A DNA stretch of 64,000 bases. Origin: Mayfieldus sp038329895. GTDB lineage: Bacteria > Actinomycetota > Thermoleophilia > Solirubrobacterales > 70-9. The position numbers and the translations under genes are program-made. The notes under the pieces were generated by a model, which was given only the letters and a program-made list of their open reading frames with translations, was not told where the DNA came from and ran no database searches. This document shows, piece after piece, positions 23,816 to 30,371 of this stretch. Location: assembly GCA_038329895.1 (NCBI GenBank), contig JBBQNM010000002.1, forward strand, positions 1 through 64,000, in the 5' to 3' direction. The first letter of the stretch is position 1. Each line of letters begins with the position of its first letter.

Positions 23816-23844
23816 TTGACTTCAGAAACTGAAGCGGTTAACAT
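23816..23844 (+). promoter_or_regulatory. Sigma-70 type promoter of rpoD
   Basis: -35 TTGACT (23816-23821), 17-bp spacer, -10 TAACAT (23839-23844). This is the best -35/-10 match in the window. Transcription would begin near 23851, leaving a leader of about 140 bases before the rpoD ATG at 23991. Confidence 0.75.
23820..23834. promoter_or_regulatory. 15-bp palindrome over the rpoD -35/spacer (possible HxlR operator)
   Basis: CTTCAGAAACTGAAG is a perfect palindrome apart from its central base triplet. The same 15 bases, on the other strand, form the heart of the 21-bp palindrome at the promoter of the HxlR-family gene (41846-41866). Position over the -35 end and spacer suits a repressor or spacer-binding activator. 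Confidence 0.6.
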
Positions 23845-23845
23845 A

Positions 23846-23859
23846 CGAACATACGTTTG
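23846..23859. promoter_or_regulatory. SOS-box-like (LexA) site at the rpoD start point
   Basis: CGAACATACGTTTG differs by one base from a palindromic CGAAC-N4-GTTCG site of the Gram-positive LexA type. It spans the predicted transcription start, the usual place for LexA repression. Identification is by pattern only. Confidence 0.5.
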
Positions 23860-23900
23860 AGCGCAGCGCCAGCCGGCCGACCCGGCAGTAGCACCAAGTC

Positions 23901-23928
23901 GCGGATCCGTTTCCCGGTCCGCGTTTTT
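23901..23928 (+). terminator. Intrinsic-terminator-like hairpin in the rpoD leader
   Basis: GCGGATCCG (23901-23909) pairs with CGGTCCGC (23915-23922) with one bulged base, followed by G and five T residues. It lies downstream of the rpoD promoter and 60 bases before the ATG, so it may act as an attenuator. Confidence 0.55.
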
Positions 23929-23990
23929 GTGACTCTGGGGGCGGTTGGAAGACGAGGCGTGTGGGAACCAAAGGCGAATAAGGGAAAAGG

Positions 23991-25094
23991 ATGCTGGTAG
24001 CAGAACTTCAGGAACTTGAAGAGGTAAAGGGCCTCGTCACCAAGGGGCAGCAGTTTGGCGTGCTGACCTTTGGCGATGTCGCCTCCGCGGTCTCGGAGGT
24101 CGATCTCGACGAGTCAGACGTCGAGGATCTCTACGGGCACATCGAGCGACAGGGAATCGAGCTGGTCGAGGACGTCGACCCGGCTCAGAAGACCTCGCCC
24201 GATGCGGAGCCCAGCGACGGCAAGCGGGGCCGGCGCCGCCAGAAGCAGGCGCTGGACCTGAAGCCGGACATGACCACCGACTCGCTGCAGCTGTTCCTCA
24301 AGGACATCGGCAAGGTGCGCCTGCTCACCGCCCAGGAAGAGGTCGATCTTGCGAAGCGGATCGAGCGCGGCGATCTAGACGCGAAGCAGAAGATGGTCGA
24401 GTCGAACCTCCGCCTCGTCGTTTCGATCGCCAAGAACTACCGCAACCAGGGCCTGCCCTTCCTCGACCTGATCCAGGAGGGAACGCTGGGCCTGGTCCGC
24501 GCGGCGGAGAAGTTCGACTACCGCAAGGGCTTCAAGTTCTCCACTTACGCGACCTGGTGGATCCGGCAGGCGATCGCTCGTGCGCTCGCCGACAAGGCGC
24601 GCACGATCCGCATCCCCGTCCACGTGGTCGAGAAGCTGAACAAGATCGGCCGCGCGGAGCGCAAGCTGGTCACAGAGCTTGGACGCGAGCCGACCCCGGA
24701 GGAGATCGCGGAGGTAACCGGGATCGACCCCGAGGAGGTCGACTCGATCAAGCGTTCCGCCCAGGCGCCGGTCTCGCTGGAGAAGCCGGTCGGAGATGAG
24801 GAGGAGTCGGAGTTCGGGCAGTTCATCGCCGACGAGAAGGCCGAGTCTCCGTTCGAGCGGGCCGCCGATCTGCTGACGAAGGAGGCGCTGAAGGAGGCGC
24901 TGGAGAACCTCTCCTACCGCGAGCGTCGTGTGCTCGAGCTGCGCTACGGGCTCGGCGGCGAGCATCCGCGCACGCTCGACGAAGTGGGGCGGACCTTCAA
25001 CGTCACCCGCGAGCGCATTCGGCAGATCGAGAATCAGTCACTGAAGAAGCTGCAGTCTCTCGCGGAGGCTCAAAAGCTCCGCGAAGTCGCCTAA
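23991..25094 (+). CDS. rpoD: Principal RNA polymerase sigma factor RpoD/SigA
   Basis: A 367-residue primary sigma factor. In order: a short region 1.1-like domain (KGLVTKGQQFGVLTFGDVAS, about 12-60), an acidic/basic linker, region 1.2 (DSLQLFLKDIGKVRLLTAQEE, about 99-119), region 2 with LDLIQEGTLGLVRAAEKFDY and FSTYATWWIRQAIARAL (about 158-205), region 3 (LGREPTPEEIAEVTGI), and region 4 with YRERRVLELRYGL and TLDEVGRTFNVTRERIRQIE. All parts needed for -10 and -35 recognition are present. ATG at 23991 with AGGG eight bases upstream. The promoter carries two palindromic sites and a leader hairpin. Confidence 0.97.
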   Translation: MLVAELQELEEVKGLVTKGQQFGVLTFGDVASAVSEVDLDESDVEDLYGHIERQGIELVEDVDPAQKTSPDAEPSDGKRGRRRQKQALDLKPDMTTDSLQLFLKDIGKVRLLTAQEEVDLAKRIERGDLDAKQKMVESNLRLVVSIAKNYRNQGLPFLDLIQEGTLGLVRAAEKFDYRKGFKFSTYATWWIRQAIARALADKARTIRIPVHVVEKLNKIGRAERKLVTELGREPTPEEIAEVTGIDPEEVDSIKRSAQAPVSLEKPVGDEEESEFGQFIADEKAESPFERAADLLTKEALKEALENLSYRERRVLELRYGLGGEHPRTLDEVGRTFNVTRERIRQIENQSLKKLQSLAEAQKLREVA

Positions 25095-25107
25095 GGCGAT
25101 ACGCGGT

Positions 25108-25113
25108 TAGGCT
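25108..25113 (+). promoter_or_regulatory. -10 element TAGGCT, probable leaderless promoter
   Basis: TANNNT hexamer six bases before the GTG at 25120, in the 25-bp gap after rpoD. Confidence 0.5.
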
Positions 25114-25119
25114 CGGCCG

Positions 25120-25734
25120 GTGCAGCAGCCGGCGGGCCAGATCTCAGTGCGCAGGGCAGAGCCCGGCGATCATCCGCGGGTGGCGGAGGCGTTGGCGGCT
25201 GCATTTGCCGACGATCCCGCCTGGTCCTGGCTGATGCCCTTCGCCGATCGCCAGCAGCGCCAACGTCTTTTCTTCGAGACCGAGCTGCGACTCCTGATAC
25301 CGGATCGGCGCGAGGTTTGGACGACCGAGGACGACAGCGCCGCCGCACTCTGGGCCCCGCCCGGTCGCTGGTCGGTTCCAATGGGAACGGTGCTGCGAGA
25401 AGCGGCGCCGATGCTGCGCGTGTTCGGTCGCCGCCTACCGGTCGCGCTTCGGTATCTGCTGCGGGTTGAGCATCTGCACCCGCGCCGGCCCCCCCATTGG
25501 TACCTGGAGGTGTTGGGAACCGAACCTGCACGCCAGGGCCGCGGCCTGGGGTCGTCGCTGCTGCGTCCGATCCTCACGCTCTGCGATCGCGATGGGATAG
25601 GCGCGTATCTGGAGTCCAGCAGCGAACGAAATCGCGTTCTCTACGAGCGCCATGGGTTCCGTGTCGTCGAGAGGTTCAACATGCCCGGCGGCGGCCCGGA
25701 GATTCGCCGCATGTGGCGCGATCCCCAGCGCTAA
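25120..25734 (+). CDS. GNAT-family N-acetyltransferase
   Basis: A 204-residue acetyl-CoA-dependent transferase. The N-terminal ISVRRAEPGDHPRVAEALAA, the acetyl-CoA motif YLEVLGTEPARQGRGLGSSL (about 127-147, with the Q/RxxGxG/A pattern) and the final ESSSERNRVLYERHGFRVVE are all typical. The N-terminal DDPAWSWLMP is shared with many actinobacterial GNATs. The acceptor is unknown. GTG start supported by the TAGGCT hexamer; no Shine-Dalgarno. Confidence 0.9.
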   Translation: MQQPAGQISVRRAEPGDHPRVAEALAAAFADDPAWSWLMPFADRQQRQRLFFETELRLLIPDRREVWTTEDDSAAALWAPPGRWSVPMGTVLREAAPMLRVFGRRLPVALRYLLRVEHLHPRRPPHWYLEVLGTEPARQGRGLGSSLLRPILTLCDRDGIGAYLESSSERNRVLYERHGFRVVERFNMPGGGPEIRRMWRDPQR

Positions 25735-25745
25735 GCCACCGCCAG

Positions 25746-25810
25746 GCCGGGGGCGGTCCCGCTCGGCAGCCAACCACCCCATAGCCCTGCCTCGCGGGAC
25801 CGTCCCCGGC
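25746..25810. terminator. Large inverted repeat between convergent genes
   Basis: Seventeen-base arms, GCCGGGGGCGGTCCCGC (25746-25762) and GCGGGACCGTCCCCGGC (25794-25810), matching at 16 of 17 positions, with a 31-base loop. It fills the gap between the GNAT gene and the minus-strand gene at 25826, so a bidirectional terminator is likely. It is unrelated in sequence to the R1-R7 family. Confidence 0.65.
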
Positions 25811-25825
25811 TCAACTCAGCGAGGG

Positions 25826-26350
25826 TTACTGGCAGATCACGATCAGGTGAAAGTCGCCGTCGACGTCGGCGCCGGTGTTGTCACGCGTCCGGACCTGCAA
25901 CGCGTTCGGTGAACCGGATACGCCGTTGGTCTGCGCGTACCCAGGCCCCGGGGTGCCCGTGGCCGCGTTGTTGCGGGCCGCGACGTTCGCGCAACCCGAG
26001 ACGTCGAACGGGAAATTCACCGTCACCGCTCCGCCGCTCTCCTGCAGGGTGACGCCGGAGGTGTTGGTCCGCGCCAGAGTGACGTTGTTGGCGCCTGCCG
26101 GGTTGTTGGCCACCACCCAGAACACGTTGGTCGCCCGCTTGGCGCTGGGGACCGTCCCGATCTTCGAGGTGTTGATCTGGAAGCCGGTCAGCGTGTTCTT
26201 CTTCAGCTTGCCGCCGCCGATTGACTGCTTGACGATCGACCCGCCGTTGATCCTGTGCGCCGCGTAGGCGGTGCCCGCCAGCGCGACGATCAGCGCGATC
26301 ACGGAGACGACCAGCGCAGGCGAGGGCCTCGTCCACTTGAGCTTGCTCAT
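25826..26350 (-). CDS. Secreted or anchored protein with TAYAA-type N-terminal helix
   Basis: A 174-residue protein: N-terminal helix SPALVVSVIALIVALAGTAYAA (about 10-31), then HRINGGSIVKQSIGGGKLKKNTLTGFQI, a repeat-like stalk of the kind seen in the protein at 14709, then a C-terminal domain with two cysteines (VSGCANVAA, LIVICQ). The arrangement is shared with many thermoleophilial proteins; no function is known. ATG supported by AAAGGAG upstream. The two such proteins in this window look like members of one paralogous family with different C-terminal domains. Confidence 0.75.
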   Translation of the reverse strand: MSKLKWTRPSPALVVSVIALIVALAGTAYAAHRINGGSIVKQSIGGGKLKKNTLTGFQINTSKIGTVPSAKRATNVFWVVANNPAGANNVTLARTNTSGVTLQESGGAVTVNFPFDVSGCANVAARNNAATGTPGPGYAQTNGVSGSPNALQVRTRDNTGADVDGDFHLIVICQ

Positions 26351-26547
26351 GGGACTCCTTTCTTGCTTGGCTCGAGCCGCGCTGCGTCCTCCTACCAGCG
26401 GCTCGCTCTCAGCGCTACCAACAATTCAGGGTGACCGGAGATGCGGTAGGCGAGCGCAAGATCTCATTCCCTATTTTTCCCAAGCACAGGCGTCGAGCCT
26501 CGGCGCCGCGCCTCAGCCGCGCCTGTCCTCATGCCGATTTCAGCGAC

Positions 26548-26940
26548 GTGGAATTGGGAAGCCTCAACTTCGCTGTCTGGTGGTACGCGACCCTTGTCGT
26601 GCTCGGGATCGCGACCTGGGTCGCTGCCCGCTCGCGAGTGAGGGTCACCGTCGAGCAGGTGGGGATGGTGTTCCTTGCCGGCATCGCCGCGGGTCTGGTC
26701 ATGTACCTCGCTCCGAGCGGGATCACCAGCATGCATTCACCACACGACCTCCAGCTGCGCTTCTTCGGCGCGCTGGGAATCTCCTGGCTGGTTGCGATGC
26801 GCGCCATGCCGACAGGCGGCGGGCCGGCCGGTTATTCGAGCCTGGCGTTGGCCGGCTTCGCCGGCGTCAACGCCCCTCTGCTGGCCTTCGTCGCCTCCTC
26901 GTTCATGGTCTGCGGCGGCCAAGCTGGCTGCGCCCTCTAA
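26548..26940 (+). CDS. Small polytopic membrane protein at the head of the pilus locus
   Basis: About 130 residues with four hydrophobic segments: FAVWWYATLVVLGIATWVAA, VEQVGMVFLAGIAAGLVMYL, LQLRFFGALGISWLVAM and YSSLALAGFAGVNAPLLAFV. Start uncertain; GTG at 26548 places LGSLNFAVWW at the N-terminus and longer forms upstream are not hydrophobic. I do not recognise the family. It stands 31 bases before the first pilT-like gene in the same direction, so it may be an accessory of pilus assembly, but nothing in its sequence shows that. Confidence 0.5.
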   Translation: MELGSLNFAVWWYATLVVLGIATWVAARSRVRVTVEQVGMVFLAGIAAGLVMYLAPSGITSMHSPHDLQLRFFGALGISWLVAMRAMPTGGGPAGYSSLALAGFAGVNAPLLAFVASSFMVCGGQAGCAL

Positions 26941-26971
26941 AGCCTTCGCCCAGGCTTCCGATAAGCGTCAG

Positions 26972-28114
26972 GTGTTCGATATCGATGCCGCGATGCGCGC
27001 AACCGTCGAATTGGGGGGATCAGACCTTCACGCCAAGGTTGGCTCGCCGCCGATGGCGCGCGTCCACGGCGAGTTGGGCCCGCTCGAGGGGTACGAGGTA
27101 CTGACCTCGGAGGACACCGACGCGGCGCTGGAGCAGATCCTCACCGACACCCGCGCGCACAGCGAGTTCAATGAGGTCGGCGAGGCCGACTTCGCCCACG
27201 CGATCCGGGGTCTATCGCGCTTCCGCGTCAACGCCTTCCGCCAGCGAGGCTCGGTCTCGATCGCCTGCCGCGCGATCCCGTTCCAGGTGAAGACGATCGA
27301 GGAGCTGGAGCTTCCGGACGTCATTCGCACCCTCGCCGAAGAGCCGCGAGGGATCATCCTGCTCACCGGGACGACCGGCTCGGGCAAGTCGACGACCCTG
27401 GCGGCGATGATCGACCACATCAACTCGACGCGAGCCCGTCACGTCGTCACCCTCGAGGACCCGATCGAGTACCTGCATCGCGACAAGCAGTCGATCATCA
27501 ACCAGCGCGAGGTGGGGGTTGACACGGTGAGCTTCGGTCGTGCCCTGCGACGGGTGATGCGCCAGGACCCCGACGTGATCCTGATCGGGGAGATGCGCGA
27601 CGAGGAGACTGTCCGCACGGCGCTGTCGGCGGCCGAGACGGGCCACCTGGTCCTCTCCACGCTTCACACCCTCGACGCGACCGAGACGATCAACCGGATC
27701 ATCGACTTCTTCCCGCCCCACCACCAGCAACAGGCCCGCGTGATGCTCGCCTCGACCATGCGGGCGGCGATCTCACAGCGACTCGTGCCCCGCGCCGATG
27801 GCCAGGGCCGCCTCGCCGCCGCGGAGATCATGGTTTCAACGGGCCGCATCCAGGACCTGATCCTCAGCCCCGAGGACACCGGCAAGATCAGCGACGTGAT
27901 CGCCGAGGGCGCGTTCTACGGCATGCAGACCTTCGACCAGGCACTGCTCGGCTACGTGATGGATGGGGTGTTGAGTGAGGAGGTGGCGCGCGATTTCACC
28001 ACCAGCCCGCACGACTTCAAGCTGATGCTCGACGCGAAGGGCGAGCGGGCCAGCGGCATCGAGCAGGTGATGGGCAACGGGGACGGCACTTCGGTGCCCG
28101 GCATCACCTCGTAG
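26972..28114 (+). CDS. PilT-family ATPase (first copy)
   Basis: A 380-residue hexameric ATPase of the pilus retraction family. It has the PilT N-terminal PAS-like domain (LGGSDLHAKVGSPPMARVHGEL), Walker A GTTGSGKST (about 137-145), the Asp box EDPIEYLHRDKQSIINQREVG, Walker B DVILIGEMRD and the His box GHLVLSTLHTLDATETINR. The family AIRNLIRE motif appears only as RIQDLILSPED, so the C-terminal part is divergent from copy two at 32210. Start taken as GTG 26972 (VFDIDAAMRATVELGGSDLH); ATG 26993 is an alternative. Probably a PilT/PilU-type second motor. Confidence 0.9.
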   Translation: MFDIDAAMRATVELGGSDLHAKVGSPPMARVHGELGPLEGYEVLTSEDTDAALEQILTDTRAHSEFNEVGEADFAHAIRGLSRFRVNAFRQRGSVSIACRAIPFQVKTIEELELPDVIRTLAEEPRGIILLTGTTGSGKSTTLAAMIDHINSTRARHVVTLEDPIEYLHRDKQSIINQREVGVDTVSFGRALRRVMRQDPDVILIGEMRDEETVRTALSAAETGHLVLSTLHTLDATETINRIIDFFPPHHQQQARVMLASTMRAAISQRLVPRADGQGRLAAAEIMVSTGRIQDLILSPEDTGKISDVIAEGAFYGMQTFDQALLGYVMDGVLSEEVARDFTTSPHDFKLMLDAKGERASGIEQVMGNGDGTSVPGITS

Positions 28115-28147
28115 ACGTCACAGGCGTCGCGCGTGGACGAAGGTTCG

Positions 28148-28162
28148 GCCCAATAGTTGGGC
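28148..28162. terminator. Small hairpin after the first pilT-like gene
   Basis: GCCCAA/TTGGGC with a TAG loop, in the 89-bp gap before the PilX-like gene. No T-run follows, so only a weak terminator or RNA stabiliser role is plausible. The rest of the gap shows nothing else. Confidence 0.3.
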
Positions 28163-28203
28163 TTCGTGTCCTGGCTGGCTCAAGTCGCCGCTGCGGTGGG
28201 TCG

Positions 28204-29646
28204 ATGCTGCGAGCCATGGGTCGAATTCGTCGCATGCAGGCAAGCTTTGGCGCGCGGCTCCGCAGCGAGCGCGGCATGGCGATGCCGGTGGTCCTCACCG
28301 TGATAGTGATCGGCCTCGGTTTCTCGGCCGCCACCGTCACCGCCGCGGTCAGCGCGTTGAGCGGCAGCACCGTGGACCAGGACAGCAAGGCCGCGCTGGC
28401 GATCGCCGATGCCGGCGCCGAGAGGGCGCTTGTGACCTACAACAAGATCGCGACCACCGACCCTCTGCCGTGCGTGACGAAGACCGGCAGCGGCGCCAGC
28501 GCGACCTTCAACAAGAGCACGCTTCCCACGTCGTCGACGGTGTGGTGCACGGCGATCGGTGGCGCCAGCGATCCCGACGCGACGGTCGGTAACGGCTATT
28601 TCACCTACTGGGTCAAACCCTGCCTCTTTGGCATCAATGGAAGCGGAGGATGCACACCAGGCCCGGGTGGCTGGGCCAAGGTCCGGCAGGTGAAGATCGT
28701 TGCGCAGGGATACCAGGACGGGGTCACGCGGCGCGTCTCGGTCGTCGCGACGGGCGTCATCGGATCATTGTCGGGCGGCATCCCCAACGGAACCAAGGCG
28801 GTCGGGCTCAACGGCATCACCACGGATGGCAGCGCGGACATCGACTATGACATGGGGACCAACCTGGACGTCACCATGCTGGGGGCCAGCAGCGTATGCG
28901 GGAACATCCAGGTCGGCCCGGGGCACCAGGTGATCAACCCCAGCCACCAGTGCTCCGGTTATTCGGTCACGCAGGGGACCATTACCCTCACCCCGGTCGA
29001 CATCACCGCGGTCAACGCCAGCAACTCGAACAGCCGCCTCACCAACATAAACCAGCCGGGCCAGGACACAAAGACCGGCAGCGGCTTCAGCTGGAACCCC
29101 ACGACCCGCACGCTGACCTTGACAGGGAACACCACGGTCACGCTGGGCGGCTTCAGCTACAGCCTCTGCAAGCTAGATATCCAAGGCAACAGCCAGCTGA
29201 TCATGGCCGCGGGAGCGAACGCGAAGATCTACATCGACTCGCCGGAGGCCTGCGGCCAAGCGAGCCCAGCGAATCAGGTCTCGGTGACCGGCAACTCGAC
29301 CATCCTCAGCACCGGCTGGGACCCCAGCCGCAACAGCTACGAGCTCCCGGCCATCTACATGGTCGGATCCACCAGTCGAACCACTACGGCGGTCTTCACC
29401 GGCAACAGCAAGCTCGACAATCAGTTCGCGCTCTACGCGCCGCGCACCGACGTGACTCTGTGGGGCAACACCACCTACATTGGCAACGTGGCCGGTAAGA
29501 CGCTTTCCATTGGGGGCAGCGCTCACTTGGTGTCGGACCTCAACGTCCCACCGATCGGCGCCGGTGGGAGCACGTACATCGTCTACACCCAGGGTTCGTA
29601 CGTGGAGTGCGGTCCGAGCGGCGCCACCGTCGACGCCAACTGTTAA
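28204..29646 (+). CDS. PilX-like pilus-associated exported protein
   Basis: A 480-residue protein with a prepilin-like N-terminus: basic residues, RSERGMAMPVVLTVIVIGL, then a long helix (about 22-48). It lacks the Glu at +5 of the mature sequence that most pilins have, as is true of PilX-type proteins. The remaining 430 residues are Ser/Thr/Asn/Gly-rich and beta-predicted, with cysteine pairs and a late segment (KLDIQGNSQLIMAAGANAKI, SKLDNQFALYAPRTDVTLWG) that resembles DUF7305-like regions of Gram-positive pilus proteins. Probably a surface or tip-associated pilus component. Start not certain; ATG at 28216 is also possible. Confidence 0.65.
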   Translation: MLRAMGRIRRMQASFGARLRSERGMAMPVVLTVIVIGLGFSAATVTAAVSALSGSTVDQDSKAALAIADAGAERALVTYNKIATTDPLPCVTKTGSGASATFNKSTLPTSSTVWCTAIGGASDPDATVGNGYFTYWVKPCLFGINGSGGCTPGPGGWAKVRQVKIVAQGYQDGVTRRVSVVATGVIGSLSGGIPNGTKAVGLNGITTDGSADIDYDMGTNLDVTMLGASSVCGNIQVGPGHQVINPSHQCSGYSVTQGTITLTPVDITAVNASNSNSRLTNINQPGQDTKTGSGFSWNPTTRTLTLTGNTTVTLGGFSYSLCKLDIQGNSQLIMAAGANAKIYIDSPEACGQASPANQVSVTGNSTILSTGWDPSRNSYELPAIYMVGSTSRTTTAVFTGNSKLDNQFALYAPRTDVTLWGNTTYIGNVAGKTLSIGGSAHLVSDLNVPPIGAGGSTYIVYTQGSYVECGPSGATVDANC

Positions 29647-29730
29647 CCGCGCGGGCTTCGGCGGTCGCAGCTTTTCAGGCGCGAGCCGATGCTCAAGGTT
29701 CCGCCGCCATAAGCCGACTTTGTATAGGCG

Positions 29731-30369
29731 ATGAGAACGGCGATCAACGACAATCGAATGCTGCAGTTCGCAATGCTTGGCGTGCTCTCCCTCCTGGGCG
29801 GGATCCTGCTGTTGAAGACCACGAAGGGCGGCGGGAGCGAGCCTAGCGCAGCGCCCACGGCTGCGAGCCCCAGCGCCTCGTCTGCGACAGGGCCAGCAGA
29901 GGCCGGTGGGGCTACATCTGCCACGGGCGCAACGGGCCTCTCGTCAGGCTCTTCTTCCGCCCCTTCGTCTGGCGCGGCGCCGCAGGTCCCTGCCGACGTC
30001 GTCCCTGGCCCGGGCCTGCCGAAGGGACTCCTGCCCGCCTACCGTCACGGCAAGGCGATCGTCCTGCTCGTTCGGCGGGCGGGCGGCATCGACGACCGTC
30101 TCGTGCGCCGATCCGTGGAGCTGCTCCGTCTCGAGCCGCGCGCGAAGGTCTATGTGACCAAGGCAAGGCACATCGCGCGCTACGCCTGGCTCACCCAGGG
30201 CGTCGACGTCAGCGTGCTCCCGGCGCTCGTGGTTCTGCGCCCCCGCAAGCTCACTCACGGCACCCCGACCGCCAGCGTCAGCTACGGCTTCCGCGATGCC
30301 GAGAGCGTCGTTCAGGCGGTCAAGGACGCGCTCTACCGCGGCCCCACCAACCGCCCCTACCACCCCTAG
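29731..30369 (+). CDS. Membrane-anchored protein within the pilus locus, unknown function
   Basis: A 212-residue protein: short N-terminus, one helix (MLQFAMLGVLSLLGGILLL, about 10-28), a Ser/Ala/Gly-rich linker of 65 residues, and a globular domain from residue 88. The domain pattern HGKAIVLLVRRAGGIDDRLV...VDVSVLPALVVLRPRK recalls a thioredoxin fold with a cis-Pro (LPALVV) but has no CxxC, so redox activity is unlikely. It ends two bases before the pilB ATG, so it is in the same operon and likely serves the pilus. Confidence 0.65.
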   Translation: MRTAINDNRMLQFAMLGVLSLLGGILLLKTTKGGGSEPSAAPTAASPSASSATGPAEAGGATSATGATGLSSGSSSAPSSGAAPQVPADVVPGPGLPKGLLPAYRHGKAIVLLVRRAGGIDDRLVRRSVELLRLEPRAKVYVTKARHIARYAWLTQGVDVSVLPALVVLRPRKLTHGTPTASVSYGFRDAESVVQAVKDALYRGPTNRPYHP

Positions 30370-30371
30370 CG

